From the NCBI GenBank assembly GCA_022711195.1, contig JAKLFN010000055.1:1-11347 (forward strand): a stretch of DNA of 11,347 nucleotides, read 5' to 3'. Below the pieces are notes generated by a model. The model worked only from the letters and a program-made list of their open reading frames with translations, ran no database searches and was not told the origin of the DNA. The stretch's first letter is position 1. Each line of letters starts with the position of its first letter. The position numbers and the translations under genes are program-made. The DNA is from Bacteroidota bacterium (lineage in GTDB: Bacteria; Bacteroidota; Bacteroidia; Bacteroidales; VadinHA17). Of this stretch, positions 1 to 7,291 are shown one piece after another.

Positions 1-266
1 TCTGTGTAATAACGGTAGTCAGCCATAGCATTTAACTTGGGGATCAGGCTTGATTTTACCTCTTTTAATTTTTCTTCGGCCATGCCCGCGTCCTGTTGCG
101 ACATCCTGTAACTCCGGTTATATTGCAGGGCTGTGTCGATGCACTGCTCCAGAGTCAATGACTGGGCCTGGGCTGCAACTTCCGCCGTCATCAGTGTTGC
201 AACAACGAATATTCCCAGGAGAGTCTTTCTTATTCCGTTTTTCCATTTTTTAAACATCATTCCCAT
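1..266 (-). CDS. TolC-family outer membrane efflux protein, N-terminal fragment
   Basis: This partial gene is transcribed leftward and cut by the window edge; 88 complete codons are visible. The product begins MGMMFKKWKNGIRK, followed by a hydrophobic stretch and a small-residue end (AEVAAQAQ), which reads as a signal peptide of about 33 residues. Right after it comes SLTLEQCIDTALQYN, the typical first helix of TolC-type outer membrane factors, and then a charged helical segment ending in a Tyr-rich stretch. TolC proteins form the outer membrane exit duct of tripartite RND, MFS or ABC pumps. The pump genes would be expected further left, outside the window. The start could be the ATG at 266, 260 or 257; no clear Shine-Dalgarno distinguishes them. 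A TetR gene lies immediately upstream and a TetR-type palindrome sits 46 bases before the start, the usual layout of a repressed efflux operon. The family is fairly sure; the substrate is unknown. Confidence 0.85.
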   Translation of the reverse strand, partial: MGMMFKKWKNGIRKTLLGIFVVATLMTAEVAAQAQSLTLEQCIDTALQYNRSYRMSQQDAGMAEEKLKEVKSSLIPKLNAMADYRYYT

Positions 267-311
267 CGTTTTATTAATAATTACATCCTGTCATGCATAA
301 AACATTTGAAT

Positions 312-331
312 GTTAGTTTATGTTCACTAAC
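312..331. promoter_or_regulatory. TetR-type operator, site A (before the TolC gene)
   Basis: This is a 20-bp palindrome with perfect 6-bp arms, GTTAGT (312-317) and ACTAAC (326-331), separated by 8 bases. On the minus strand it reads GTTAGTGAACATAAACTAAC, which matches site B (7272-7291) at 18 of 20 positions and site C (7451-7470) at 16 of 20. It lies between the tetR stop and the TolC start. On the minus strand the distal arm runs into TAACATTC, a weak version of the Bacteroidota -7 box, so bound protein would block the efflux promoter. Binding by the neighbouring TetR protein is inferred from position and site type. Confidence 0.7.
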
Positions 332-434
332 TTATAAAATAAATTTTTTTTATCCATCGAAGGTCTTGTTTTAAATTTCATGATTTTGATTTTCCGTGCT
401 CCTTCAGATATTTTGCAATTATATCTGTGAAGAC

Positions 435-1010
435 TTACTTAATAATATCCAGAAGAGAAGATAACAATTCGTCCCCCCTGGTTTTAATGTCGAACGAATA
501 ATCCGACATCTTCCATTTCTTTGCAAGAAGCCGGATCGAACCGAAAAACATCAAAATAAAGGCGCCTATATTGACATGATCCGGAAGTTTTTTGTCGCGC
601 CTTAATCCGATGAGTAAAGATTCAATAAGGTTTTCATTGAAAGTCTGGATCTCTTTTATCCTGTAAGAAAGCTGTTTCTCATTCATATAGATCTCTTCAG
701 AGAAGATGACGGTAATCAGGGCAGGGTTATGAACAAAAATCTCAAATATCTTATCCCCGAACGACTTCAGCTTCACCAGCGGATCATTTGCATTATTCAG
801 TGACAAAGCCTGATTTTCAAATATATCCCTTTTGAATGAATCGAGGATGGCAGAAAGAATAGCAAATTTGCTTTCGAAATGCCTGTAGATGCCCGGTTCG
901 GAAATCCCGACCTTTTTAGAAAGGTTTTTTATTGTAAAACCCTGTATACCCCTGGTATCTATCAGTTTTATCGATTCGTCGATTATCTGTTGTTGTCTGT
1001 CGCTGAACAT
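435..1010 (-). CDS. TetR/AcrR-family transcriptional regulator
   Basis: The 191-residue product has the usual TetR length and architecture. Residues 5-55 form the N-terminal helix-turn-helix domain; the segment FTIKNLSKKVGISEPGIYRH (25-44) has the family pattern of two short helices, a turn, and a recognition helix ending in Y-R-H-F followed by a Lys (SK). The rest is an all-helical ligand-binding and dimerisation domain with no recognisable ligand signature. It lies upstream of and in the same direction as the TolC gene, so it is probably a ligand-responsive repressor of an efflux operon. Three palindromes at 312-331, 7272-7291 and 7451-7470 suggest that it also controls the cyclase operon and the pyruvate kinase-like gene. 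A GTTAGT half-site at 1027-1032 lies near its own start and could allow weak autoregulation. The family is certain; the regulon is inferred. Confidence 0.93.
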   Translation of the reverse strand: MFSDRQQQIIDESIKLIDTRGIQGFTIKNLSKKVGISEPGIYRHFESKFAILSAILDSFKRDIFENQALSLNNANDPLVKLKSFGDKIFEIFVHNPALITVIFSEEIYMNEKQLSYRIKEIQTFNENLIESLLIGLRRDKKLPDHVNIGAFILMFFGSIRLLAKKWKMSDYSFDIKTRGDELLSSLLDIIK

Positions 1011-1026
1011 AAGAGTATATTTGTTT

Positions 1027-1048
1027 GTTAGTATTCGCTCGCAAAATA
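1027..1048 (-). promoter_or_regulatory. Possible tetR promoter with operator half-site
   Basis: Reading the minus strand, TATTTTG at 1048-1042 is one T short of the Bacteroidota -7 consensus TAnnTTTG and lies about 32 bases upstream of the tetR ATG. A GTTAGT element (plus strand, 1027-1032) matches one arm of the three full palindromes, but the partner arm ACTAAC is absent. This could be a weak autoregulatory site or chance in an AT-rich leader. Confidence 0.3.
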
Positions 1049-1144
1049 AAACTTATTATTAATAATATCCAAAACTCCAAGAATTTTTTTTTGAATTATA
1101 AATTACCAATCAATGCCATAAAAATATCTTTCCATAAATGAATT

Positions 1145-3778
1145 TCAGAACAGGAAACCAAGCCGCAATGAAAACATCCCCTCCTTTTCATCCTGAGAAA
1201 ACTCATACATGGCCGTAATAATTGCCATTTCATAAGGCGATACCCATAAGCCACCTCCATAACCATGATGCCATTTATGTGAGTCCTCATTTTTTTCCCA
1301 GACTCTTCCCAGGTCGTTAAAAAGGATAAGTCCAAAATATCCTCTTGTGACGTAACTTCTGACCCTGGAAAGCTTGATCCTCAGGTCACTGTTCTGATAG
1401 AATGAGGCGTAACCTGAATAACGGTTATAGGCAAATCCCCGCAGCTCCGACAGGCTCCCAAGAGTATTGGCCTGGAAAAAGTCATAGCTGCCGGCATTGA
1501 CAGCTCCTCCGGCTCTGAAGGCGATCACATGACCGGCGGATTTCCAGGGACGTGCATAAAATCTGATTTCACCGCTCACTCTGTCAAATATGTTGTCTGA
1601 TCCTGACAATCCGTAATGGAACTGGTTCCTGGCTTCCCAATAAAAACCGCTTGAGGGAAAAATTGCATTGTCCCGGCTGTCGTGATTAATCCCTGCGCTG
1701 ACTCCTATAAATTCCTTTCTCAAAAAAACATCGGAACTCAGTCCGTTGGAATTCAGATCCGAAATGAACCTACCCTTAGTAGTTTCGACGCGGCTGTTCT
1801 GATAAAAAATGCCTGCATAAAAGTTAGTTCGTGAATTAAAAGGAAAACTAAGTTCCGGATTGATGAAAAATTCTCCTATCCTTACCCTGTAATAATCCCT
1901 TGCTGTGTCTGACTTTATTGTCTCATTACCTGACCCGAAATAATTCTGAGTGAATTTAGGATCCCTGATATGGAATTTAAGCTGAACATCGGCAATATTT
2001 AAAAAATCAGGATATATACCTTTGTATGTCAGCTCTTTTGCATCCGTACTCATAGAATACTTGAACAACACGGTGTGCCTTGCTGAAAAAGGCTTCCGTA
2101 TAAAATCATATGTTGTGTAAGTAAATCCGCTGCCAAGATATACTCCATCATCATAGCTGTAGCCTGCATATAAAATGGGAATGAACTTATTGTAATTAAA
2201 AGCATGATAATTATAGGAGTATTTCCCGGGGGAAGCGGAAATCACCTTTCGAGTTTCTCCTGAAGTTATAATCTTTGTTTTTACAGTATCTTCATAAACA
2301 ATGGTTTTTCTTTCAATCCCGCTGACTTCCGACTCATCCCTGATTTCATCCTTATCCCTGCCTCCAACTATACGTATTTTGATTCCCTTGTTTACCTTGC
2401 CGCTGACTTTGAAAAAATCATTACCGCCCAGACCATATAATATGATTTCATTTGTTTCAGGATAGATAAAAGTTCTCTCATAATAGATTTCGAGAGGTTC
2501 TTCTGCATCATCCATTTTATAGATTCTTACTCTTGTTTCAGAATCGTTCAGTCTTTCGACGCTGAAGAATTCATCCTGATCCGATCCTGTAACATCTGTC
2601 TTTACAGCCAGAATAGAATAGTACTCATCTGCGTATTTTTCAAGCTGATCGCGTCGGGCCCTGAGTTTTGATGCAATAACACTGCCGCTTATTGGTGCAA
2701 TTTGTTCCGGCATGGCATTTAAAGCCTCTTCAATAACATCATTGGTAATTGCTTCAATAAGATTTTCAGCTGCCGATATCCAGTCTTCCCGGGTTAGTTC
2801 ATTCAGAAATCTTCTGTCGAGATGTTGTGCCTGGGTATTCAATCCACGGAGATCTTTTATGTCGTAGTCAAGTCCCTGAATTTTACGTAAAAGAAACTTC
2901 CTTGTCGACAGCCACGGCAATATGCCTTCATTGACAAAAAATGCCATATCACGGTCACGCGGAACCGGCCGGTATATTTTTCTTCCATTTTCTTCAAATG
3001 AAGCCCACCTCCACTGGTCCTCATATCTGTCCCAGTCACTGATAAGCATATCCACAAGTCTCGACTTCAGGAATAATTTCTGATCCACCCGTGAATCAAT
3101 CTTCTCAGTAACTTTCTCAATCATCTTTGGTGTGCTGACAATCTTTTCAGAATACCCAAAGCTGGCAATATCCTCCCTGTTGCCATCGGGTCTCTCCTCA
3201 AACAGGTAAATTCCTTCCCATTTTTCAGAAAATCCGTCAGGAAGATTTTTCCTGTCAAGGTAAACAAGTCTTGGATTAGTATGGTATATTCCTGCAGCAT
3301 CTGCAATCCCGGGTATTGCTAATGCCCCATAGGGATTAGAGGCTGACATCTGATCCTGTACTATATCTTCTGCCATCCCGGTCCGGATATTCTCTGGGAT
3401 CCTGTCTGATGCATTCTTGTCGACGGAGCGAAGCACCCATTCCTTTCCCGCCTCATCTTCGAGCCGCAGAGTGGTTGTTTGAAAATTTCCTCCTTGCTTT
3501 ATGATTTTCATTTCCCCATTTTCATTCCTGAAATCAAAAAGAGGTATTTCGATCGGGGTAACCCATTCTCCGCGATAATTGTTTCCAAACCAGAATCTTT
3601 TGAATTTTCCGGCCTGGTAAATATCTCCATTGGGATATACCACGACAGTACTGTCAGGCTTGTCAAAATGTTCCACGGCATCCTCAGGAACCGCTTTATT
3701 CTTATTTATCTGGCCTAAAGCCGGATCAAACAAGCTGATTAATGATAACAAAGCCACTATGGTTAATCTGTTCATCAT
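1145..3778 (-). CDS. CotH/FAM20-like kinase domain fused to an Omp85-type outer membrane barrel
   Basis: This is an 877-residue exported protein. A signal peptide covers about residues 1-22 (MMNRLTIVALLSLISLF... ALG-Q). Residues ~60-400 contain motifs in the order of an atypical protein-kinase-like fold: WVLRSVDK (114-121) as a candidate ATP-lysine strand, GIYLFEE (189-195) as a hinge, ISDWDRYEDQW (246-256) as a catalytic-loop equivalent, and PVPRDRDMAFF (271-281) as a metal-binding Asp motif. CotH and FAM20C kinases use closely similar xGNxDRxxxN and WDxDxxF motifs. Residues ~445-480 form a Gly/Asp-rich strand region (GLGGNDFF, GGRDKDE). From about 530 to the end, amphipathic strands and the terminal SLRLGFLF, with aromatic last residue, match an Omp85/surface-antigen barrel and its beta-signal. 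The gene overlaps the preceding lipoprotein gene by 4 bases and ends the operon. The barrel is well supported. The kinase assignment rests on motifs only, and activity is unproven; a degenerate or structural domain is possible. Confidence 0.8.
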   Translation of the reverse strand: MMNRLTIVALLSLISLFDPALGQINKNKAVPEDAVEHFDKPDSTVVVYPNGDIYQAGKFKRFWFGNNYRGEWVTPIEIPLFDFRNENGEMKIIKQGGNFQTTTLRLEDEAGKEWVLRSVDKNASDRIPENIRTGMAEDIVQDQMSASNPYGALAIPGIADAAGIYHTNPRLVYLDRKNLPDGFSEKWEGIYLFEERPDGNREDIASFGYSEKIVSTPKMIEKVTEKIDSRVDQKLFLKSRLVDMLISDWDRYEDQWRWASFEENGRKIYRPVPRDRDMAFFVNEGILPWLSTRKFLLRKIQGLDYDIKDLRGLNTQAQHLDRRFLNELTREDWISAAENLIEAITNDVIEEALNAMPEQIAPISGSVIASKLRARRDQLEKYADEYYSILAVKTDVTGSDQDEFFSVERLNDSETRVRIYKMDDAEEPLEIYYERTFIYPETNEIILYGLGGNDFFKVSGKVNKGIKIRIVGGRDKDEIRDESEVSGIERKTIVYEDTVKTKIITSGETRKVISASPGKYSYNYHAFNYNKFIPILYAGYSYDDGVYLGSGFTYTTYDFIRKPFSARHTVLFKYSMSTDAKELTYKGIYPDFLNIADVQLKFHIRDPKFTQNYFGSGNETIKSDTARDYYRVRIGEFFINPELSFPFNSRTNFYAGIFYQNSRVETTKGRFISDLNSNGLSSDVFLRKEFIGVSAGINHDSRDNAIFPSSGFYWEARNQFHYGLSGSDNIFDRVSGEIRFYARPWKSAGHVIAFRAGGAVNAGSYDFFQANTLGSLSELRGFAYNRYSGYASFYQNSDLRIKLSRVRSYVTRGYFGLILFNDLGRVWEKNEDSHKWHHGYGGGLWVSPYEMAIITAMYEFSQDEKEGMFSLRLGFLF

Positions 3779-4707
3779 TCTGGTTGATATTTAAATTTCA
3801 AAATATTGCCTCTGCCATTATCGCCTTCATTTGATATGTACAAGTCGCCTCCGGAGGAGAAGCTTATCCCTTCGGGTTGCCGAAAGATTCGTTTGTCAAG
3901 TGTTTTAATATGGCTGACACTGCCATCGCGTTTCATTACTATCAGCCTTCCGGGAAAGGCTGAAATAACATACAGGTCGTCCTCCAGGGGGTGAATTGCA
4001 AGTCCCGAGGGATTAAATATATTATTCCTTGCCAGCTGAAGCTTCCTTGCCAGGCTCAATGATACCCTTTTAACGTATGTGTTTTCAGCTAAATCATTAA
4101 ACCATTCGGGGTCAATCAGATATCCCGGCTTTTCTTCCAGCTTGTTGTCATTTGCCTCAAAACGATAAATAGCCCTGAAACCGTCAAATCTTTCCTTTCC
4201 GTCGATGGAGGGCTCATTTTTACAGGATATCAGCAGAACTTTTTCACTGATATCATAAGCCATTCCTTCAGTATCGTTCCTCGAGGAAAGAGCAGTTGGA
4301 ATTATGAATGTTTCGCGGCCGGATCCGGCAAAGTTTGTAACCTTATATATTGTACCATTGCTTTTGAGAACCCAGGCAGTATCCTGATAAACGGTAATAT
4401 CTTCATAGTCGCCGTGCCTGGCAAAGGGATATGAACCCGATATTCCCTCTGTCACTTCATCGAAGAGGTAAATTATTCCCTTCTCATCCTGTATGCATGC
4501 AAGTTTATTATGGTTGTACCATGATATTCCTGAAATCTCATCCAGGTCGTCAGGTAATTCATAATCAGCATCCGGAGCATTCAAATCATATGCAAATCCA
4601 TAGCTTTCCATTTCAGCTTCAGCTTCGTCACCAGAACTGGAACATGAAATCATCGCAATGGAAACTGACAGTATCAAAATGCTTATTATGGATGACAATC
4701 TGTTCAT
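3775..4707 (-). CDS. SdiA-regulated (YjiK-like) beta-propeller lipoprotein
   Basis: This 310-residue protein has a lipoprotein signal peptide; the lipobox ends at Cys22 (SIAMISC). After the Cys comes SSSGDEAEAEME, a Ser/Gly/acidic tether resembling the surface-export signals of some Bacteroidota lipoproteins. The remainder has repeated propeller-blade motifs, DEISGISWYNHNKLACIQDE (56-75), GDYEDITV (99-106), NDTEGMAYD (144-152), FNPSGLAIHP (231-240) and QPEGISFSSGGDLYISNEG (277-295). These regularly spaced (E/S)G(I/M/L)(A/S) signatures are those of the SdiA-regulated/YjiK propeller family. The family's function is poorly known; binding of a ligand or partner protein in the envelope is likely, and no enzymatic residues can be assigned. 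The gene starts 8 bases after the HD-PycTM gene and its stop overlaps the start of the barrel protein, so the two envelope products are probably made together and may interact. Confidence 0.82.
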   Translation of the reverse strand: MNRLSSIISILILSVSIAMISCSSSGDEAEAEMESYGFAYDLNAPDADYELPDDLDEISGISWYNHNKLACIQDEKGIIYLFDEVTEGISGSYPFARHGDYEDITVYQDTAWVLKSNGTIYKVTNFAGSGRETFIIPTALSSRNDTEGMAYDISEKVLLISCKNEPSIDGKERFDGFRAIYRFEANDNKLEEKPGYLIDPEWFNDLAENTYVKRVSLSLARKLQLARNNIFNPSGLAIHPLEDDLYVISAFPGRLIVMKRDGSVSHIKTLDKRIFRQPEGISFSSGGDLYISNEGDNGRGNILKFKYQPE

Positions 4708-4715
4708 AATCTTCT

Positions 4716-5900
4716 TTAGATTGGCAGATAAACAAGAATGAAAGAGCCGACTGAAACTATCAGCCCTATCATAAAAACACCATATGTAAGTCTCAGAAGC
4801 CTGTACTTTCTTGCCAGTACCCTTCCAAGGTAATACTGATCCCTGATCATTGCCGAATAGAGGTAGGGATCATCATTGAACAATTCCTCCACTCCCCTTT
4901 CATACTCTTCGATATTCATCTTATAAAAATTACCGAAAAACAGGAGATTAACCTTTTTTGACCTGACATTATGACTGCCGGATTTTCCGGATGATATGTC
5001 GGGACGGGTCGAAAGTATGGCGAGGACAATGGTCGCCAGGCTGAAAATGAGAAAAATCAAAGTCGGGATGATAAATTCGGGTCTTTCTTCAAATTTCCTC
5101 ACCAGCAAGGCCAGCCCCAGGGAAATAATAATGCCATTCAGAGAAATCAGGATATTGGATTTGTTATCTGCAATTGAACTCAGGCTAATCTGGTTACGGG
5201 CGGTAAGCCGAAGCATCGAATCTGCACCGCGTGAATATTGCCCGGTTTTAGCCTTCCTACTGGCTTTCAGCTTCTTTCCGGTCAAAGGGCTGCCTGATGA
5301 AAGGGAAGACGCCAGATTTTTAAGATTTTGCTCTTTAATCCCCGACAATTCTTTCCGGCAATAAGCAGTATGGAATTTGTGGTTCATCAGGATTTTTATA
5401 GATTTCTTTGTGAACTTTTTTTCTGACAAGGATCTGACACCCATATTTTCCCACTCATACCTTAGCTTCCCGATTATACCGGGATACTGTTCCATCCCCA
5501 GATGCATCATATCTGCATCACATAGCACGGCAGATACCTTATCGGCCGGATGTTGGGGAATAACAGTAGATCTTATACATTCGGTTATTCGCTCCACATG
5601 CTTCCTTTCAACTCCTTTGCCGTTCAGGAATCCTTCTGCAATCTGAATGCTGACCTCCTCATGATCCCTATATTGTTTCAGGTATCCCACATCATGAAAC
5701 CAGGCTGCAATTTTCACTATATCCATCTCCTCTTCATTCAGGTTTTCATGAGTGCCGATAAGCTCCGCATTTTTTACAACCCTGAGTGTGTGGTCGATAT
5801 TATGATAGACAAGGCCATCGGGCCATTCCCTGGTGAAAAGCCCGGTTACATATTCTTCCACATCGGGCAATAACTGGTTTAACTTTTTCATTTTCATCAT
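4716..5900 (-). CDS. HD phosphohydrolase fused to a Pycsar-effector-type membrane domain (PycTM/DUF5706-like)
   Basis: This 394-residue protein has two parts. Residues ~1-190 form an HD domain with the metal-binding set visible: YHNIDHT (32-38), WFHDVG (67-72) and LCDADMMHLG (126-135). HD domains hydrolyse nucleotides, cyclic nucleotides and other phosphate esters. After a basic Ser/Gly-rich linker (~200-225), residues ~228-394 match what I recall of the Pycsar effector membrane domain: RLTARNQISLSSIADNKSNI (241-260) leading into a first membrane segment (~256-276), a second at ~283-300, a cytoplasmic helical segment, and a last one at ~374-392. In Pycsar systems such domains respond to cyclic CMP or UMP and damage the inner membrane. 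The start overlaps the cyclase stop by 4 bases (ATGA), which implies coupled translation and fits an effector paired with its messenger synthase. The HD part could remove the messenger. HD proteins with this membrane domain also occur outside known defence loci, so a housekeeping role remains possible. The ATG at 5897 is an alternative start. Confidence 0.85.
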   Translation of the reverse strand: MMKMKKLNQLLPDVEEYVTGLFTREWPDGLVYHNIDHTLRVVKNAELIGTHENLNEEEMDIVKIAAWFHDVGYLKQYRDHEEVSIQIAEGFLNGKGVERKHVERITECIRSTVIPQHPADKVSAVLCDADMMHLGMEQYPGIIGKLRYEWENMGVRSLSEKKFTKKSIKILMNHKFHTAYCRKELSGIKEQNLKNLASSLSSGSPLTGKKLKASRKAKTGQYSRGADSMLRLTARNQISLSSIADNKSNILISLNGIIISLGLALLVRKFEERPEFIIPTLIFLIFSLATIVLAILSTRPDISSGKSGSHNVRSKKVNLLFFGNFYKMNIEEYERGVEELFNDDPYLYSAMIRDQYYLGRVLARKYRLLRLTYGVFMIGLIVSVGSFILVYLPI

Positions 5901-7234
5901 TTTCTTTTTTGAACAGGTTCTCTTAATCTGAACAGCGATATCATCCTTTCACTACCCTTTACCTTTACCAATCCGACGGAACTGAATTCATTCCGGATCT
6001 TTTCATCCACGACTGAAACAACTTCTTCCGATACTAGAACTTCAGTTTTATACTGCCTGGTAAGCTTCTCTATTCTGGATGCAATGTTGACAACACTACC
6101 GGTAATTGAGTATTGTTTGCGCATTGCAGAACCGATGTTCCCGGTTACTGCTTCTCCATAATGAAGACCGATTCCTATCCTTGTAGGGGGAATGTTCCCT
6201 TTCAGCGTTTCCTCAGTTTTCCTGATTACAATTTCCCGCGCTGCTTCAACTGAATGAATAACACTTTCAGGATCCGAAACGGGTGCCCCGAATGTGGCCA
6301 TGAAACCATCCCCCAGAAACTGGTTGATAATTCCATTGTGCTTCTGAACAATTTCAATCATAAAACCGAACAGGCTATTCAGGTAGCTGACCACCTCCTC
6401 TGGTTCTCGGGATTCGGAAAATGGAGTAAAATCTCTGATATCCAGGAACATTATGCATACATTCTTTCTTCTCCCGGTATGCCCCTGCTTGTCCTTCAAT
6501 ATTTCATGTGCTATCTGGGGAGATATCTGCTGGCCAAAAAGGTCAATAACCTCATTTTTCTCTTTAACAGAAAAAAAGGAGGCCAGCATCTTTTTTTTTA
6601 TGAGGCCCGCTACAAATCCTGAAGCTGTTCCCGTGATGACAAACAATAATCCATATCCGAAAATTTGAATGTTGGTATGCAATAATCCTGATGTTTCAGA
6701 CTGGATCGTATAGTCCCTGAAAAATACCGAGATTAATACATACTCAAGTGCAGATAATACTCCGGTGAAGAGGGAAAGCTTAAAATCAAGCCGAAGGGTT
6801 GATAATATGATGAATACAAAATAGGTAAGTGCCGCTGGTGTATGAAGAATAATTACCTGCTGTGAATACCTTATAATAAATACGAGAAGCATACTCAGCA
6901 GACTGACCTCAAAGAAGGCATTAATATACCCCTTAAGAGCATATGGGATAACTGTTTTCTTTCTGAATTGATTCCTGTAAAAATGAAGCATGAGCTCGTA
7001 AACCACTATTATGGCCATAAAGATCAGAACAGCATACAAGGCGATATGCGTTGAAAACAATCTGAAATACTCATCCTGATAAAACAAATAAATGACAAGG
7101 AGCGTGATTCCTTCCAGACCAAGTAAACCGATCAATACTAATGTTCTGAAACGTTCACTGGTTTCCAGCTCCTGAAAAAACAATTCCTCAAAACCTCCTT
7201 TCTGTTCCTTTTCTGATTTAATCTCCTTTATCAT
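5897..7234 (-). CDS. Membrane-anchored class III nucleotide cyclase
   Basis: This is a 445-residue protein. Residues ~30-215 contain about six hydrophobic membrane segments (near 31-51, 62-82, 106-122, 130-147, 152-172 and 189-212). A short coupling helix (~222-250, DLFGQQISPQIAHEIL) connects them to a C-terminal class III cyclase domain (~257-440). Catalytic residues are intact: metal-binding Asp265 (FLDIRDF) and Asp309 (FLGDGFMATFG), and transition-state Asn383 and Arg387 (GSVVNIASRIE). The purine-selecting positions are unusual: Gln305 stands where adenylyl cyclases usually have Lys, and Ser376 (QYSITG) where Asp or Thr is common. The product (cAMP, cGMP, cCMP or cUMP) therefore cannot be predicted. 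It is the first gene of the operon and overlaps the HD-PycTM gene, its likely messenger target. The promoter overlaps operator site B. No ligand-binding sensor domain other than the membrane part is visible. Confidence 0.92.
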   Translation of the reverse strand: MIKEIKSEKEQKGGFEELFFQELETSERFRTLVLIGLLGLEGITLLVIYLFYQDEYFRLFSTHIALYAVLIFMAIIVVYELMLHFYRNQFRKKTVIPYALKGYINAFFEVSLLSMLLVFIIRYSQQVIILHTPAALTYFVFIILSTLRLDFKLSLFTGVLSALEYVLISVFFRDYTIQSETSGLLHTNIQIFGYGLLFVITGTASGFVAGLIKKKMLASFFSVKEKNEVIDLFGQQISPQIAHEILKDKQGHTGRRKNVCIMFLDIRDFTPFSESREPEEVVSYLNSLFGFMIEIVQKHNGIINQFLGDGFMATFGAPVSDPESVIHSVEAAREIVIRKTEETLKGNIPPTRIGIGLHYGEAVTGNIGSAMRKQYSITGSVVNIASRIEKLTRQYKTEVLVSEEVVSVVDEKIRNEFSSVGLVKVKGSERMISLFRLREPVQKRK

Positions 7235-7267
7235 CTGTCTGCTGTTTTATACATAAACAAAAATAAA

Positions 7268-7275
7268 CAAAGTTA
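7268..7275 (-). promoter_or_regulatory. Bacteroidota-type -7 box of the cyclase operon
   Basis: The minus-strand sequence TAACTTTG exactly fits the TAnnTTTG -7 consensus and lies 34 bases upstream of the cyclase ATG at 7234. Its first four bases are shared with the arm of operator site B, so a bound repressor would cover the promoter. No clear -33 TTG element was found. Confidence 0.55.
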
Positions 7276-7291
7276 GTTCATGTTAACTAAC
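7272..7291. promoter_or_regulatory. TetR-type operator, site B (on the cyclase operon promoter)
   Basis: The palindrome GTTAGTTCATGTTAACTAAC has perfect 6-bp outer arms and an additional near-palindromic core. It matches site A at 18 of 20 positions when one is reverse-complemented. It overlaps the -7 box of the cyclase gene, the classic position for repression. The two sites are about 6.9 kb apart, next to an efflux gene and a second-messenger operon, which is the main reason to infer a shared regulon. Confidence 0.72.

Noticed and set aside
50..253. A 67-residue plus-strand open frame at the left edge
   Set aside because: It is antisense to the signal peptide and first helix of the TolC-type protein, which is clearly the coding frame.
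1079..1144. Terminator for the cyclase operon
   Set aside because: Homopolymer A/T runs are present after the barrel gene stop, but I found no stable GC-containing stem beside them.
2793..2812. Operator-like half-site GTTAGTTCAT inside the barrel gene (another GTTAGTTC at 1823)
   Set aside because: The second palindrome arm is missing and both lie within well-supported coding sequence, so they are probably chance matches.
1645..3778. Possible RTX-type calcium-binding repeats (GGNDFF, GGRDKDE) in the barrel protein
   Set aside because: Only two loosely similar Gly/Asp motifs occur, with no regular nonapeptide repeat; a strand-rich linker before the barrel explains them better.
4996..5873. 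Several plus-strand open frames of 89-122 codons
   Set aside because: All are antisense to the HD-PycTM gene, with no family similarity or start signals.
4716..7234. CBASS or type III CRISPR cyclic-oligonucleotide signalling
   Set aside because: The cyclase is class III, not a CD-NTase or Cas10 palm domain, and no CRISPR array, SAVED or CARF domain is visible.
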